Shown here one piece after another: positions 1 to 6,980 of a stretch of 7,166 nt of DNA. The translations under genes and the position numbers were made by a program. The stretch is from an uncultured Ruminococcus sp. (GTDB lineage Bacteria > Bacillota_A > Clostridia > Oscillospirales > Ruminococcaceae), in assembly GCA_946629405.1 (NCBI GenBank), contig CAMOXW010000218.1, forward strand, positions 1-7,166. The letters are read 5' to 3'. Below the pieces are notes generated by a model. It worked only from the letters and a program-made list of their open reading frames with translations, made no database searches and was not told the origin of the DNA. Position 1 is the first letter of the stretch. Each line of letters starts with the position of its first letter.

Positions 1-437
1 CTGAAAATGAGCTGCCATACCGTGTATATATTAGCCATTGACGGCGCATAGAAAATGAGGGTGAATATTGTCTTGAGCTTGGGATGAAGCTCGTTTATGA
101 GCCATGCAAGGAGGAAGCAGAGCACATAGCTCACCGGTCCGGTAAAGAGGGCGAAAACTATGGTAACTCTGATCGACTTGATGAAAACCTTGTCCGAGAG
201 GAACAGGGTGGTGTAGTTGGAAAGTCCGACATACTTGGGAGTCTGGACCATATTGAAGTCCGTGAAGCCCATAGGCAGAGACATTGCTACCGGGATGACC
301 GTGAATACGATAAAGAATATCATAAAAGGTGCGAGCATGAGGTAGCACGCCTTGTTCTGCTTAAAGGACAGCCACATCATGCGGCGTTCCTCTTTTTTAG
401 TTCTTTTGCCGATATTCTCGGCTGCGATCTGTGCCAA
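1..437 (-). CDS. Sugar ABC transporter permease, MalF/UgpA type (partial, N-terminal part)
   Basis: The first roughly 145 residues of a membrane subunit of a carbohydrate-uptake ABC transporter; the rest runs off the left edge. I translated the reverse strand by hand. The protein starts MAQIAAENIGKRTKKEERRM, a short basic cytoplasmic tail. A hydrophobic segment follows at about residues 31-50 (YLMLAPFMIFFIVFTVIPV), then the loop GFTDFNMVQTPKYVGLSNYT typical of MalF/UgpA-type permeases. A second hydrophobic segment (IVFALFTGPVSYVLCFLLAWL) and a third beginning TIFTLIFYAPSMANIYTVWQ follow. The start is TTG: the preceding in-frame stop is the stop of the upstream gene, no ATG or GTG lies between, and AAAGGAGG sits 9 nt upstream. 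The next possible start is the Met pair at residues 20-21, which lacks a comparable site. It lies 18 bp after the solute-binding protein gene, so the two are almost certainly co-transcribed. The EAA motif that contacts the ATPase would be in the missing C-terminal part. The substrate cannot be told. Confidence 0.9.
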   Translation of the reverse strand, partial: MAQIAAENIGKRTKKEERRMMWLSFKQNKACYLMLAPFMIFFIVFTVIPVAMSLPMGFTDFNMVQTPKYVGLSNYTTLFLSDKVFIKSIRVTIVFALFTGPVSYVLCFLLAWLINELHPKLKTIFTLIFYAPSMANIYTVWQLIF

Positions 438-446
438 AAGCGTGTT

Positions 447-454
447 CCTCCTTT
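447..454 (-). promoter_or_regulatory. Ribosome binding site deciding the permease TTG start
   Basis: AAAGGAGG on the minus strand, 9 nt before the TTG start of the permease. It begins 1 nt after the stop codon of the upstream gene. It is the reason for choosing the TTG rather than the internal Met codons. Confidence 0.85.
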
Positions 455-455
455 C

Positions 456-3404
456 TTAGTCGTCGAGCCCGAGGTTTTTGCGCTTACGGGTTATCTCGTC
501 GTTGATGTCGCGGTTGTACCAGATAAGCGTATCGCGCGGGTTCTGGAGCGCATTTACGGTCTCGCGGAAGGCGTTCATGATATTTCGCGTTACCACATAC
601 GAGGATGGGATAACAGGTATCTCGACGAGCTCGTCCTGCTGGGCGCGGAGGCGTCTAAGCTCATCGTTAGACCATGAGAGCTGTCCGAGCGCTTCAACGT
701 TAGCGGTGTCGAAGCGTCCGAGGATGCCGAGAAGTCCCTCTATCTGGGTCGCGTACTGCACCTGCGTGTCAGTTTCGGTGAACCACTTGATGAATTCCCA
801 GCCGCTCTTCTTGTCCTTGATCTTCTTGAATATTACTGCACCTGCGCCGGATGAATTGGCGGCGTGGGAGACAGTGCCGTCGGCCTGCGGGGTGCCGGGG
901 ACGGGACAGAAGTTCCAGAGGCCCTTTATCTCGGGTGAGGCGACTGTGAGCTGGTTGTAGAATGTATAGTTTGCAACGACTAAAGGGTATTCGCCTGTAC
1001 GGAAGCGGTTGAACGCATCATAGGTCTGCTCGAAGCTGTACTTTGTGTAGAAGTCCGTCCACTCCTCGAAGGCCTGGACTGCCTCGATAGAGTCGAAGGT
1101 GGAAGCGGTCTGATCCTCGTTGTAGTAATTCTTGCCCTTCTGGAGAAGGAGCATTGCGAAGGTATGACCTGCCTCGGTCGCGGGGGAGATGTTGATAGGC
1201 GGGAGGATAAGTCCGACGGACATATAATTTCTCTGGAGCGCCGGGAGCATATCTATGAGGTCCTGCCACGTTTCAGGCGGCTGGGTGAAGCCGAGCTCGG
1301 ATAGGACGTCCGTCCGGTAGAAGAGCATCGGGAAGGTCTGGCTTATCGGCAGACCGTAAGCGCCGCCGTTGTAGGTATACTGGGTCATGGCGTTCTTCTG
1401 GAAGCGCTGGGTCACCTCCTGATAGTCACTGAACTGGCTCAAATCCACAAGCAGGTCACGCGCTGCGAGGTTCACGGGGAATTCGCCTCCGAGGAACAGT
1501 GCAACGTCAGGACCCTTGCCTGCGAGGGTAGCCTCAACTACGCCTCCGACAACGAGGTTGACTGAAACGGGGATGCCTGTTTCCTGCATGAACTGGCTCT
1601 CTGTGAGCTCCTTGACCACCTGAGCCTGATCGCGTCCGAGGGATACCCAGACGTCGATAGCGTCCTTTCCGCTCACGTCGGAGAGGCTTGTGTAGTCCTC
1701 GAGGAATGAGCCGATGAAGGCATCGAAGCCGAACTTGAAGGACTTGGTGAACTTTGTCTTACAGCTTGGGAAGTCCTCGTCAGCGGATGCGAACTCGATG
1801 AAGTCCATTTCGAGGGGCTGGTCGCGGTAATCGCGCATCCATGCGGAAATTGATGTGATATTGTCTTTTATCTGAGAGAGATATCCGGGAATTTTGAGAG
1901 GTTTCCTGGCGCACTTGTCGAGGATAACGGTCATTCTGTCGAGCGCCGCAGCCTCGGAGCCGGCAGTACCGGAGAGATCCTCTATCTCGTCCTTGATGTC
2001 CTTGAGCTCGCCGGAGAGTCTCTTGAACTCGTCAACGAGCTCCGGGATCTTTTCGTGGACATAGTAGTCGGTGTATGTATCCGGCATAGGGCCGGTTATC
2101 ATGAGTATCTTGCGGTAATAAGTATTGAGGTCAGCTACAACTGTATCGAGCTTCCTGAGGGAGTCGCCTATCTCGCCGGGAACAGCCTCCATAGTGAAGG
2201 TATGGTCACGGGTGGCGTCGAGGTATATATAGATATCCTCGCCGTCCTCGGTCTCGAGGGTCTTGATGTCCCAGTCGTTGTCATAGGAGAATTTCACGCG
2301 GTCGAGGTCCTCGCAGATGATCTTTCCGTCGATATATATGCGTCTGTTGGAATAAAGTCCGCGCATGGCGTTCTGGCGGTACTTTATGCCGACCTTGTAC
2401 CAGCCGGAATTGCCGATATCCTCGCGGGAGATCACCCATGTAACGCTCTGAAGAGCTTTTTCCCAGCTTCCGCTGCCGAGGGAATTGTACATTACCTTGC
2501 GGGCGCTGGAGGGCGACATGAGGTAATTTGAGTTATCCGAGGTCGGATAGAGGGTGGAATCCGACTTGTACTGAGCATTTTCGGCCTCGATGCGGAACTT
2601 CCGGTCGGGGGTGCCCTCGACTGAGACTGAGGCGTTCACGGAGGAAGCGTACTCGCTGTAGCTTGGGAGCTTTCCGGGGTTGAAGAGCTTGATGGTGTCG
2701 ATGACAAACTCAGCTCTTTCGGAGGAGAAGGTCAGCTCATGGCTGCCCTCCTCGAGGTAAAAGAACAGCGGCTCGCTGAAAAGTCCGTCGGTATCGCCGA
2801 AGGTCTTTTCCTGCCACATTTCCTTCTGCACCTGAGCGGGGCGCACCTGATTTCCGCGGGCGTCCTTATAGATTTCGCGTTCATTTATCCACACTCTCCC
2901 GAGGGTGATACGCGAAGCCGTATCATAGGGCAGCTCACCGTCGATCTGCATGGAAAGCTCGACTGAGGTGCTGTTGGACTTCATGGCGCAGTAGGTCATA
3001 TCCACGCAGTAGAGGCCTGTTTCCGGCACCTTGAATTCATAGCTGACGCTGCCTTCGGCGCTTTCCCAGACGAGGACGTCCTTATGGGTCTCGCCGTCCG
3101 CGGTATAGTCACCTGACGTAAAATCTCCGTCTGCGGAGGAATAGTCTGTGCCCTTTATCACGATCTCTCTGTCGGGGCGGCTTTTGCCGGAATAAAGGTC
3201 GTAGTAGTCGCTGAACGTGAGAAGGTCGGTATCTATCGGGGTGATAGAATAGTAGTCCTCCTCCATAGCCGCGAGGGTGAGCGGGGAAACGCTGTCTTCG
3301 TCATTCTCCTCTGCTGCGAATGCAGAGAGAGGGCTGCTTCCGGCTGCGATGAGCAGGGACAGGAAGCCTGCACCGAGACTGCGAGTGAGACTTTTTATAT
3401 TCAA
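456..3404 (-). CDS. Secreted solute-binding protein (UgpB/MalE type) with N-terminal carbohydrate-binding-like modules
   Basis: A 982-residue extracellular protein, about twice the usual 400-450 residues of a sugar-binding protein. Residues 1-31 are a Sec signal peptide (basic start, hydrophobic core, cleavage near AFA-AEE). There is no lipobox Cys, so it is not an evident lipoprotein. Residues about 105-242 and 268-405 look like two related beta-rich modules of the CBM6/CBM35 galactose-binding-like type. Visible hallmarks are VSYEFKVPETGLYCVDMTY, then YLEEGSHELTF and VIDTIKLF in the first, and FRIEAENAQY, SGWYKVGIKYRQN, RIYIDGKII and LDATRDHTFTMEAV in the second. Residues about 411-530 are charged and helical, a likely spacer. 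From about 583 to the end is a family 1 solute-binding domain: GKGPDVALFLGGEFPVNLAA, YGLPISQTFPMLFYRTDVL, and a C-terminal KSGWEFIKWFTETDTQ segment. It is followed closely by a permease gene, so it should deliver sugar to that transporter. Module assignments are by eye; the solute-binding call is firm, the CBM call moderate. The start is TTG, with AAAGGTGG 7 nt upstream. Confidence 0.9.
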   Translation of the reverse strand: MNIKSLTRSLGAGFLSLLIAAGSSPLSAFAAEENDEDSVSPLTLAAMEEDYYSITPIDTDLLTFSDYYDLYSGKSRPDREIVIKGTDYSSADGDFTSGDYTADGETHKDVLVWESAEGSVSYEFKVPETGLYCVDMTYCAMKSNSTSVELSMQIDGELPYDTASRITLGRVWINEREIYKDARGNQVRPAQVQKEMWQEKTFGDTDGLFSEPLFFYLEEGSHELTFSSERAEFVIDTIKLFNPGKLPSYSEYASSVNASVSVEGTPDRKFRIEAENAQYKSDSTLYPTSDNSNYLMSPSSARKVMYNSLGSGSWEKALQSVTWVISREDIGNSGWYKVGIKYRQNAMRGLYSNRRIYIDGKIICEDLDRVKFSYDNDWDIKTLETEDGEDIYIYLDATRDHTFTMEAVPGEIGDSLRKLDTVVADLNTYYRKILMITGPMPDTYTDYYVHEKIPELVDEFKRLSGELKDIKDEIEDLSGTAGSEAAALDRMTVILDKCARKPLKIPGYLSQIKDNITSISAWMRDYRDQPLEMDFIEFASADEDFPSCKTKFTKSFKFGFDAFIGSFLEDYTSLSDVSGKDAIDVWVSLGRDQAQVVKELTESQFMQETGIPVSVNLVVGGVVEATLAGKGPDVALFLGGEFPVNLAARDLLVDLSQFSDYQEVTQRFQKNAMTQYTYNGGAYGLPISQTFPMLFYRTDVLSELGFTQPPETWQDLIDMLPALQRNYMSVGLILPPINISPATEAGHTFAMLLLQKGKNYYNEDQTASTFDSIEAVQAFEEWTDFYTKYSFEQTYDAFNRFRTGEYPLVVANYTFYNQLTVASPEIKGLWNFCPVPGTPQADGTVSHAANSSGAGAVIFKKIKDKKSGWEFIKWFTETDTQVQYATQIEGLLGILGRFDTANVEALGQLSWSNDELRRLRAQQDELVEIPVIPSSYVVTRNIMNAFRETVNALQNPRDTLIWYNRDINDEITRKRKNLGLDD

Positions 3405-3584
3405 TTTTATTCCACCTTTCCTGAAAATAAATCAGGGCATAGAAACCGCCGCTGCCCTTGCCGTCCGTTAAAATGAGAGAGGGTACGTCAGTAAGCTCAG
3501 CGGTGGTATATATTCAGTTTTAGCCGAACTCTGGCTGCCTATGCCTCGTTCAGATGCGGCGGCTGCTCTGCCGCACAGCTTATC
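3405..3584 (-). promoter_or_regulatory. Structured 5' leader of the sugar-uptake operon
   Basis: About 180 nt separate the predicted transcription start (near 3584) from the TTG. Local hairpins seen on the transcript: 3559-3574 (5-bp GCGGC stem, 6-nt loop), 3522-3536 (4-bp stem), 3435-3457 (GGGCA/TGCCC, 13-nt loop) and 3420-3436 (CCTGA/TCAGG, 7-nt loop), the last abutting the ribosome site. Two 7-bp long-range matches also exist: 3436-3442 with 3539-3545, and 3446-3452 with 3556-3562. They cross each other and compete with the local hairpins. I recognise no known riboswitch class. Regulatory function is inferred from length and these competing pairings only. Confidence 0.4.
3412..3419 (-). 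promoter_or_regulatory. Ribosome binding site deciding the solute-binding protein TTG start
   Basis: AAAGGTGG on the minus strand, 7 nt before the TTG. The TTG places a complete signal peptide at the N-terminus, which supports this start. The site directly follows a small AT-loop hairpin at 3420-3436 (CCTGA stem), so it could be masked or exposed by leader folding. Confidence 0.75.
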
Positions 3585-3590
3585 AATATA

Positions 3591-3619
3591 AGTATATCAA
3601 ATTTCTCTCACAATGTCAA
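3591..3619 (-). promoter_or_regulatory. Sigma-A type promoter of the sugar-uptake operon
   Basis: On the minus strand: -35 TTGACA (3614-3619), a 17-bp spacer and -10 TATACT (3591-3596). This is one mismatch from the full consensus with ideal spacing, at a sensible distance upstream of the solute-binding protein gene. Expected transcription start is near 3584. Confidence 0.8.
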
Positions 3620-3761
3620 GAAAAAACAGGGCATAATCAATAAAGATAATATATTAACAAGTGATCCGTTAATTGAAATCGCGCGCTTTTTCGTGATCTC
3701 ACACAAAACGCATATATCAAAATTGTTGATAATTACCATATACCGGAAATGCTGTTATATA
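3620..3761. other. AT-rich spacer between divergent promoters
   Basis: 142 bp separate the -35 boxes of the two outward-facing promoters. No gene or RNA was found. GTGATC occurs twice in the same orientation (3661-3666 and 3693-3698), and AATT flanks a 6-bp centre at 3721-3734. Either could belong to a regulator site, but nothing here is strong enough to name an operator. Confidence 0.4.
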
Positions 3762-3790
3762 TTGACAAACCCGCTGTATTATGGTATCAT
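3762..3790 (+). promoter_or_regulatory. Sigma-A type promoter of the exporter-deoD operon
   Basis: -35 TTGACA (3762-3767), a 17-bp spacer, and -10 TATCAT (3785-3790), two mismatches from TATAAT. The expected start is near 3797, giving a leader of about 280 nt before the ATPase gene. Most of that leader is the palindromic repeat element. Confidence 0.75.
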
Positions 3791-3837
3791 TTGACTATAC
3801 AAGAACCCCCGCAGCATAATCCGTATATAAGGCTGCC

Positions 3838-4053
3838 TAATTCGTAATTCGTAATGCGAAATTCGTAATTATTCTTAATGTGGAAATCGGAAATCGGAAT
3901 TAGGAATTATTTGTGTCCGCTTACGCGGACGGATTTAAAATATAAATACATTGCCGAAGGCAATACCATTAATTCCGAATTCCAAATTAAAATTCAGATC
4001 CGTCCCGCAGGGACACAAATAATTACGCATTAAGCATTACGCATTATGCATTG
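3838..4053. repeat. Palindromic MITE-like intergenic repeat with 7-bp tandem repeats at each end
   Basis: The left end has 7-bp units TAATTCG, TAATTCG, TAATGCG, AAATTCG (3838-3865). The right end has ATTACGC, ATTAAGC, ATTACGC, ATTATGC (4022-4049). Between them are near-mirror arms: AATTATTTGTGTCC from about 3905 and GGACACAAATAATT up to about 4024, each joined to a GGACGGAT or ATCCGTCC half. Three perfect hairpins lie inside: GTCCGC-TTAC-GCGGAC (3915-3930), ATTGCC-GAA-GGCAAT (3950-3964) and GTCCC-GCA-GGGAC (about 4002-4014). There is no ORF and no transposase, so if mobile it would be moved in trans. It sits in the transcribed leader of the ATPase gene and ends about 24 bp before the start codon. 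Outer limits are approximate. Confidence 0.65.
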
Positions 4054-4076
4054 AAAAAAGGATTGGAGTTGAAAAA

Positions 4077-4817
4077 ATGTCAGATGTACTCGAAGTCCGC
4101 GGGCTTACGAAGCAGTATTCAAAGGTCCTCGCGGCAGACAAGGTCAGCTTTTCCATTGGTGAGGGTGAGATATTTGCCCTTATCGGTCCAAACGGCGCCG
4201 GAAAGACTACCACTATCCGTATGATATCCACCCTGCTCACACCTACCGCCGGCGACGCCATAGTCGCAGGTCACAGCGTTATCAATGAGCCCGCTAAGGT
4301 GAGAGAGTGCATAACCTACCTTCCCGATGAGGCAGGCGCCTACAAGAACATGACCGGCATAAAGTACCTGCGCTTCATGGCAGGACTTTTCACCGGCGAC
4401 CTCGACCGGATAAACGAAGCAGTTGACCGCGCAAAGGAAATGTGCGGGCTCGGCGACCGCCTTGAGGACAAGATAGGAAGCTACAGCCGCGGTATGATAA
4501 GAAAGCTTCTGCTTTCACGCGCAGTCATGACCAAGCCGAAGCTTGCGATACTTGATGAGCCGACGAGCGGTCTTGATGTCCTGAACGCTATCGAGATAAG
4601 GAAAATGATAAAGGAACTTGCCGCGAAGGAAAAAATGTCCTTCCTGCTGTCCTCGCACAATATGCTGGAGATAGAATTCGTCTCCGACCGCGTAGGTATA
4701 ATCACCGGCGGCCATCTCATGGTCACAGGCAGCGCGGATGAGTTGAAAGAGCGCTACAGTGCGAAAAATCTTGAAGAAGTATTTGAAAGGGTGGTGAACG
4801 AGCATGAAGTTCATTAA
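4077..4817 (+). CDS. ABC transporter ATP-binding protein, NatA/CcmA type
   Basis: A 246-residue cytoplasmic ATPase that powers the membrane partner encoded next. All core motifs are present: Walker A GPNGAGKT (37-44), signature region SYSRGMIRKL (from 135, a variant of LSGGQ usual in this exporter subfamily), Walker B with D-loop LAILDEPTSGLD (156-167) and the switch His in SSHNMLE (His194). The Q-loop position reads YLPDEAGAY, with acidic residues instead of Gln, as is common in NatA-like proteins (YLPEERGLY-type). Length is normal for a stand-alone domain. The ATG has GGAG 8 nt upstream. The gene overlaps the permease gene by 14 bp, indicating translational coupling. NatA of Bacillus is a sodium exporter subunit, but the same family also carries antibiotics and lipids, so the substrate is open. 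Confidence 0.93.
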   Translation: MSDVLEVRGLTKQYSKVLAADKVSFSIGEGEIFALIGPNGAGKTTTIRMISTLLTPTAGDAIVAGHSVINEPAKVRECITYLPDEAGAYKNMTGIKYLRFMAGLFTGDLDRINEAVDRAKEMCGLGDRLEDKIGSYSRGMIRKLLLSRAVMTKPKLAILDEPTSGLDVLNAIEIRKMIKELAAKEKMSFLLSSHNMLEIEFVSDRVGIITGGHLMVTGSADELKERYSAKNLEEVFERVVNEHEVH

Positions 4818-6162
4818 CCTGCTTAAAAAGGAGCTTTCCGAGCTTATCAACCTCCAGATGATACTTGGTCTTGTCGTTGCGCTCGGCATATTCATGCTCC
4901 TTGGCGGCATCATGGACAACACTATCGATGAGGTGAAGGAGGAGACCTCCAATGTGACTATCCGCCTCAGCGACCGCGACGATACGGATTATACCCGGAG
5001 CCTCATAAAGACTATTGAGGAAGCCGGCAACAAGGTGAAGGTCTATGAGACCTCCGGCACGGATTACGCTGCAATTCTCTCCGACAATGATATCAAGGAT
5101 ATCATCATAATTCCCGAGGGCTTCACAGCTTCTCTTGAAAAGAGCGAGCAGCCGAAGCTTATAAGCGTTGCGAGGATGACCTCTGCGGCTACTCTTTCAA
5201 ACCTCAATGTCGGCAATTCAAACGGCATAGACATAATCAAGGACATTATCTCAATGGATATAGCGCAGAAAAACAAAATTTCCGAGGCTGACTACAAGCT
5301 CATGGACAGCCCTGTGAGCATTGCCGAGAATACGGTCGTTGACGACAGATCCACCGAGATATCCCCCGACACTATCATGAGCAAGATAGCCATTCAGAAT
5401 ATGATAATGCCGCTCATCGTGTTCGTGCTCATCATAATGACCTCGCAGATGCTCATGAGCGCGGTCGCCAACGAAAAGACTGACAAGACCCTTGAAACCC
5501 TGCTCTCTGCCCCTGTTTCACGCGGAGCAGTCATTGGTGCAAAGATGCTTGCGGCGGCGATAATCGCCCTCATCAACGCGGCAGTTTACATGATAGGCTT
5601 CTCTGTATTCGTCAGCGGAGCGACAGACACTGTTTCCGAGGCTGCTGATAATATAATCAGCTCGACCGTCAGTGCAGACGAGGCTATAAGGATACTCGGC
5701 CTCTCACTCGGCGGACTGGACTACTTCCTCATCGGCCTTCAGCTTTTCTTCACTATCATGATATGCCTCTCTGTATCACTTATACTCGGCGCACTCGTCA
5801 ATGATACAAAGAACACTCAGAACATGATAATGCCTATCATGATGCTCGCAATGGTGCCCTACATGATATCCATGCTTGCCGATATCAATAGCCTTCCGAC
5901 AGTTTTTCGCTGGCTGGTCTACGCGATACCCTTCACCCACACATTCTCCGCGATACCGAACCTCATGTTCGGCAACAGGATGATATTCTTCGTCGGACTG
6001 ATCTACCAGATGATAGTCTTTGCGGTTTGTATGTTCTTTGCGCTGAGGCTTTTCATGTCCGACAAGATATTCACTATTTCGCTCAATTTCGGACAGAAGT
6101 CCAAGTATAAAGCAAGGAAGCGCAGGGAAGCAAAGGCTTCCGCTGACAAGAAGGAGGAATGA
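4804..6162 (+). CDS. ABC-2 type exporter permease, NatB-like
   Basis: A 452-residue membrane subunit pairing with the overlapping ATPase. One membrane span lies near residues 18-37. A large extracytoplasmic domain follows at about 38-197, then a cluster of spans at about 198-222, 243-271, 307-333, 340-358 and 394-416. This layout, with a big loop after span 1, matches the NatB/YhaP group (COG1668). The stretch VANEKTDKTLETLLSAPVSR (221-240) is the characteristic cytoplasmic loop of ABC-2 permeases. The C-terminus is very basic (KSKYKARKRREAKASADKK), consistent with a cytoplasmic tail. The start lies inside the end of the ATPase gene, so translation is coupled. The transported molecule cannot be read from the sequence; sodium, a peptide or a drug are all possible for this family. 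Confidence 0.9.
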   Translation: MKFINLLKKELSELINLQMILGLVVALGIFMLLGGIMDNTIDEVKEETSNVTIRLSDRDDTDYTRSLIKTIEEAGNKVKVYETSGTDYAAILSDNDIKDIIIIPEGFTASLEKSEQPKLISVARMTSAATLSNLNVGNSNGIDIIKDIISMDIAQKNKISEADYKLMDSPVSIAENTVVDDRSTEISPDTIMSKIAIQNMIMPLIVFVLIIMTSQMLMSAVANEKTDKTLETLLSAPVSRGAVIGAKMLAAAIIALINAAVYMIGFSVFVSGATDTVSEAADNIISSTVSADEAIRILGLSLGGLDYFLIGLQLFFTIMICLSVSLILGALVNDTKNTQNMIMPIMMLAMVPYMISMLADINSLPTVFRWLVYAIPFTHTFSAIPNLMFGNRMIFFVGLIYQMIVFAVCMFFALRLFMSDKIFTISLNFGQKSKYKARKRREAKASADKKEE

Positions 6163-6165
6163 TGT

Positions 6166-6876
6166 ATGTCAACACCCCACAATAACGCAAAAAAGGGCGA
6201 TATCGCTCCGACCGTCCTCATGCCCGGCGATCCTCTGAGGGCGAAATTCATAGCTGAGAATTATCTTGACTCGCCGGTCTGCTACAACGAGGTGCGCGGT
6301 ATGCTGGGATATACCGGCACATACAAGGGTGTCCCGGTCTCCGTTCAGGGCAGCGGGATGGGTATGCCGTCAATAGGCATCTACTCATGGGAGCTCTTCA
6401 ATGAGTACGGAGTGGAGAATATTATCCGCGTGGGAACAGCCGGCGCAATTGCCGATAATGTGAACCTCCGCGACGTTGTGATAGGAATGAGCGCAAGCAC
6501 GAATTCAGCCTATGTGAGCCAGTACAGGCTTCCCGGCACATATGCACCGACAGCTTCGTGGAAGCTTCTCCGTGCGGCTGCAAGTGCTGCTGAGGCAAGC
6601 GGAAAGACCTGCCGCATCGGCAATATCTTCTCCAGCGATACATTCTACGACGATGCTGACAGCCTTGCAGAATGGCAGAAAATGGGAGTTCTTGCTATCG
6701 AAATGGAAGCGGCTGCGCTTTACATGAACGCTGCCCGTACCGGAAAAAACGCCCTTGCGATACTCACGGTCTCCGACTGTCCGCTCAGAGGGCTCTCGAC
6801 CTCCGCTGAGGAGCGGCAGACTACTTTCCGGGATATGATGGAAATTGCCCTTGAAACGGCATACGGTATCAGGTGA
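6166..6876 (+). CDS. deoD: Purine nucleoside phosphorylase, DeoD type
   Basis: A 236-residue cytoplasmic enzyme. It splits purine (deoxy)ribonucleosides with phosphate into free base and (deoxy)ribose-1-phosphate, in purine salvage. It matches the hexameric E. coli DeoD family along its length: STPH at the start (His5 reaches the neighbouring active site), VLMPGDPLRAKFIAE (Gly21, Arg25 for phosphate), NEVRGMLGYTGTYKG, IIRVGTAGAI (Arg88; Thr91 where E. coli has Ser), LRDVVIGM, AIEMEAAALY (Met180, Glu181 for the ribose), TVSDCPLRG (catalytic Asp204) and AEERQTTFRDM (Arg217). All catalytic positions are kept, so it should be active. The AAGGAGG ribosome site lies in the last codons of the permease gene; the ATG follows that stop by 3 bp, and nearby ATGs are out of frame. 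Being last in an exporter operon is unusual for this gene. Confidence 0.96.
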   Translation: MSTPHNNAKKGDIAPTVLMPGDPLRAKFIAENYLDSPVCYNEVRGMLGYTGTYKGVPVSVQGSGMGMPSIGIYSWELFNEYGVENIIRVGTAGAIADNVNLRDVVIGMSASTNSAYVSQYRLPGTYAPTASWKLLRAAASAAEASGKTCRIGNIFSSDTFYDDADSLAEWQKMGVLAIEMEAAALYMNAARTGKNALAILTVSDCPLRGLSTSAEERQTTFRDMMEIALETAYGIR

Positions 6877-6903
6877 AAAAAGGCGGATATATCCGCCTTT
6901 TTT
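6876..6903 (+). terminator. Intrinsic terminator of the exporter-deoD operon
   Basis: The perfect palindrome GGCGGATATATCCGCC (6882-6897) is flanked by six A and six T, so the whole 28 bp is self-complementary. The first A is the last base of the deoD stop codon. The T-run makes it a strong rho-independent terminator. Its symmetry means it could also stop transcripts coming from the right. Confidence 0.93.
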
Positions 6904-6974
6904 AATTCGTGATCGTTGCATCGCCTTCGGCGGCTGATTTAAATATGTGAGCGCAGCGAACTCCGCAGCTCACA
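6903..6974. repeat. Short hairpin repeat resembling the element upstream of the operon
   Basis: It begins with one TAATTCG unit (6903-6909). Next is the hairpin CGCC-TTC-GGCG (6922-6932), then a GATTTAAATAT core, and a 7-bp stem TGTGAGC/GCTCACA (6946-6952 with 6968-6974). The order hairpin, GATTTAAA-rich core, hairpin copies the centre of the larger repeat at 3838-4053. Relatedness is inferred from layout and the short shared core, not from extended identity. Confidence 0.45.
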
Positions 6975-6980
6975 ACCTTA

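Noticed and set aside
61..120. Apparent frameshift in the partial permease on first reading
   Set aside because: It came from dropping one base while reverse-complementing; on rereading, the frame stays open (NELHPKLKT) to the edge.
84..677. Plus-strand open frame of 197 codons
   Set aside because: It is antisense to the permease and solute-binding protein genes, has no recognisable domain, and the minus-strand proteins match known families.
2055..2531. Plus-strand open frame of 158 codons
   Set aside because: It lies wholly antisense within the solute-binding protein gene; the composition reflects codon bias of the opposite strand.
3405..3584. Known riboswitch (TPP, c-di-GMP, ydaO or guanidine type) in the sugar-operon leader
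   Set aside because: None of the conserved core sequences I know for these classes is present; only generic helices are seen.
3838..4053. CRISPR array, suggested by the short tandem units
   Set aside because: The units are 7 bp, contiguous and without spacers; the layout is palindromic, and there are no cas genes.
4515..4952. Minus-strand open frame of 145 codons
   Set aside because: It is antisense across the ATPase/permease overlap, where both plus-strand proteins have clear family motifs.
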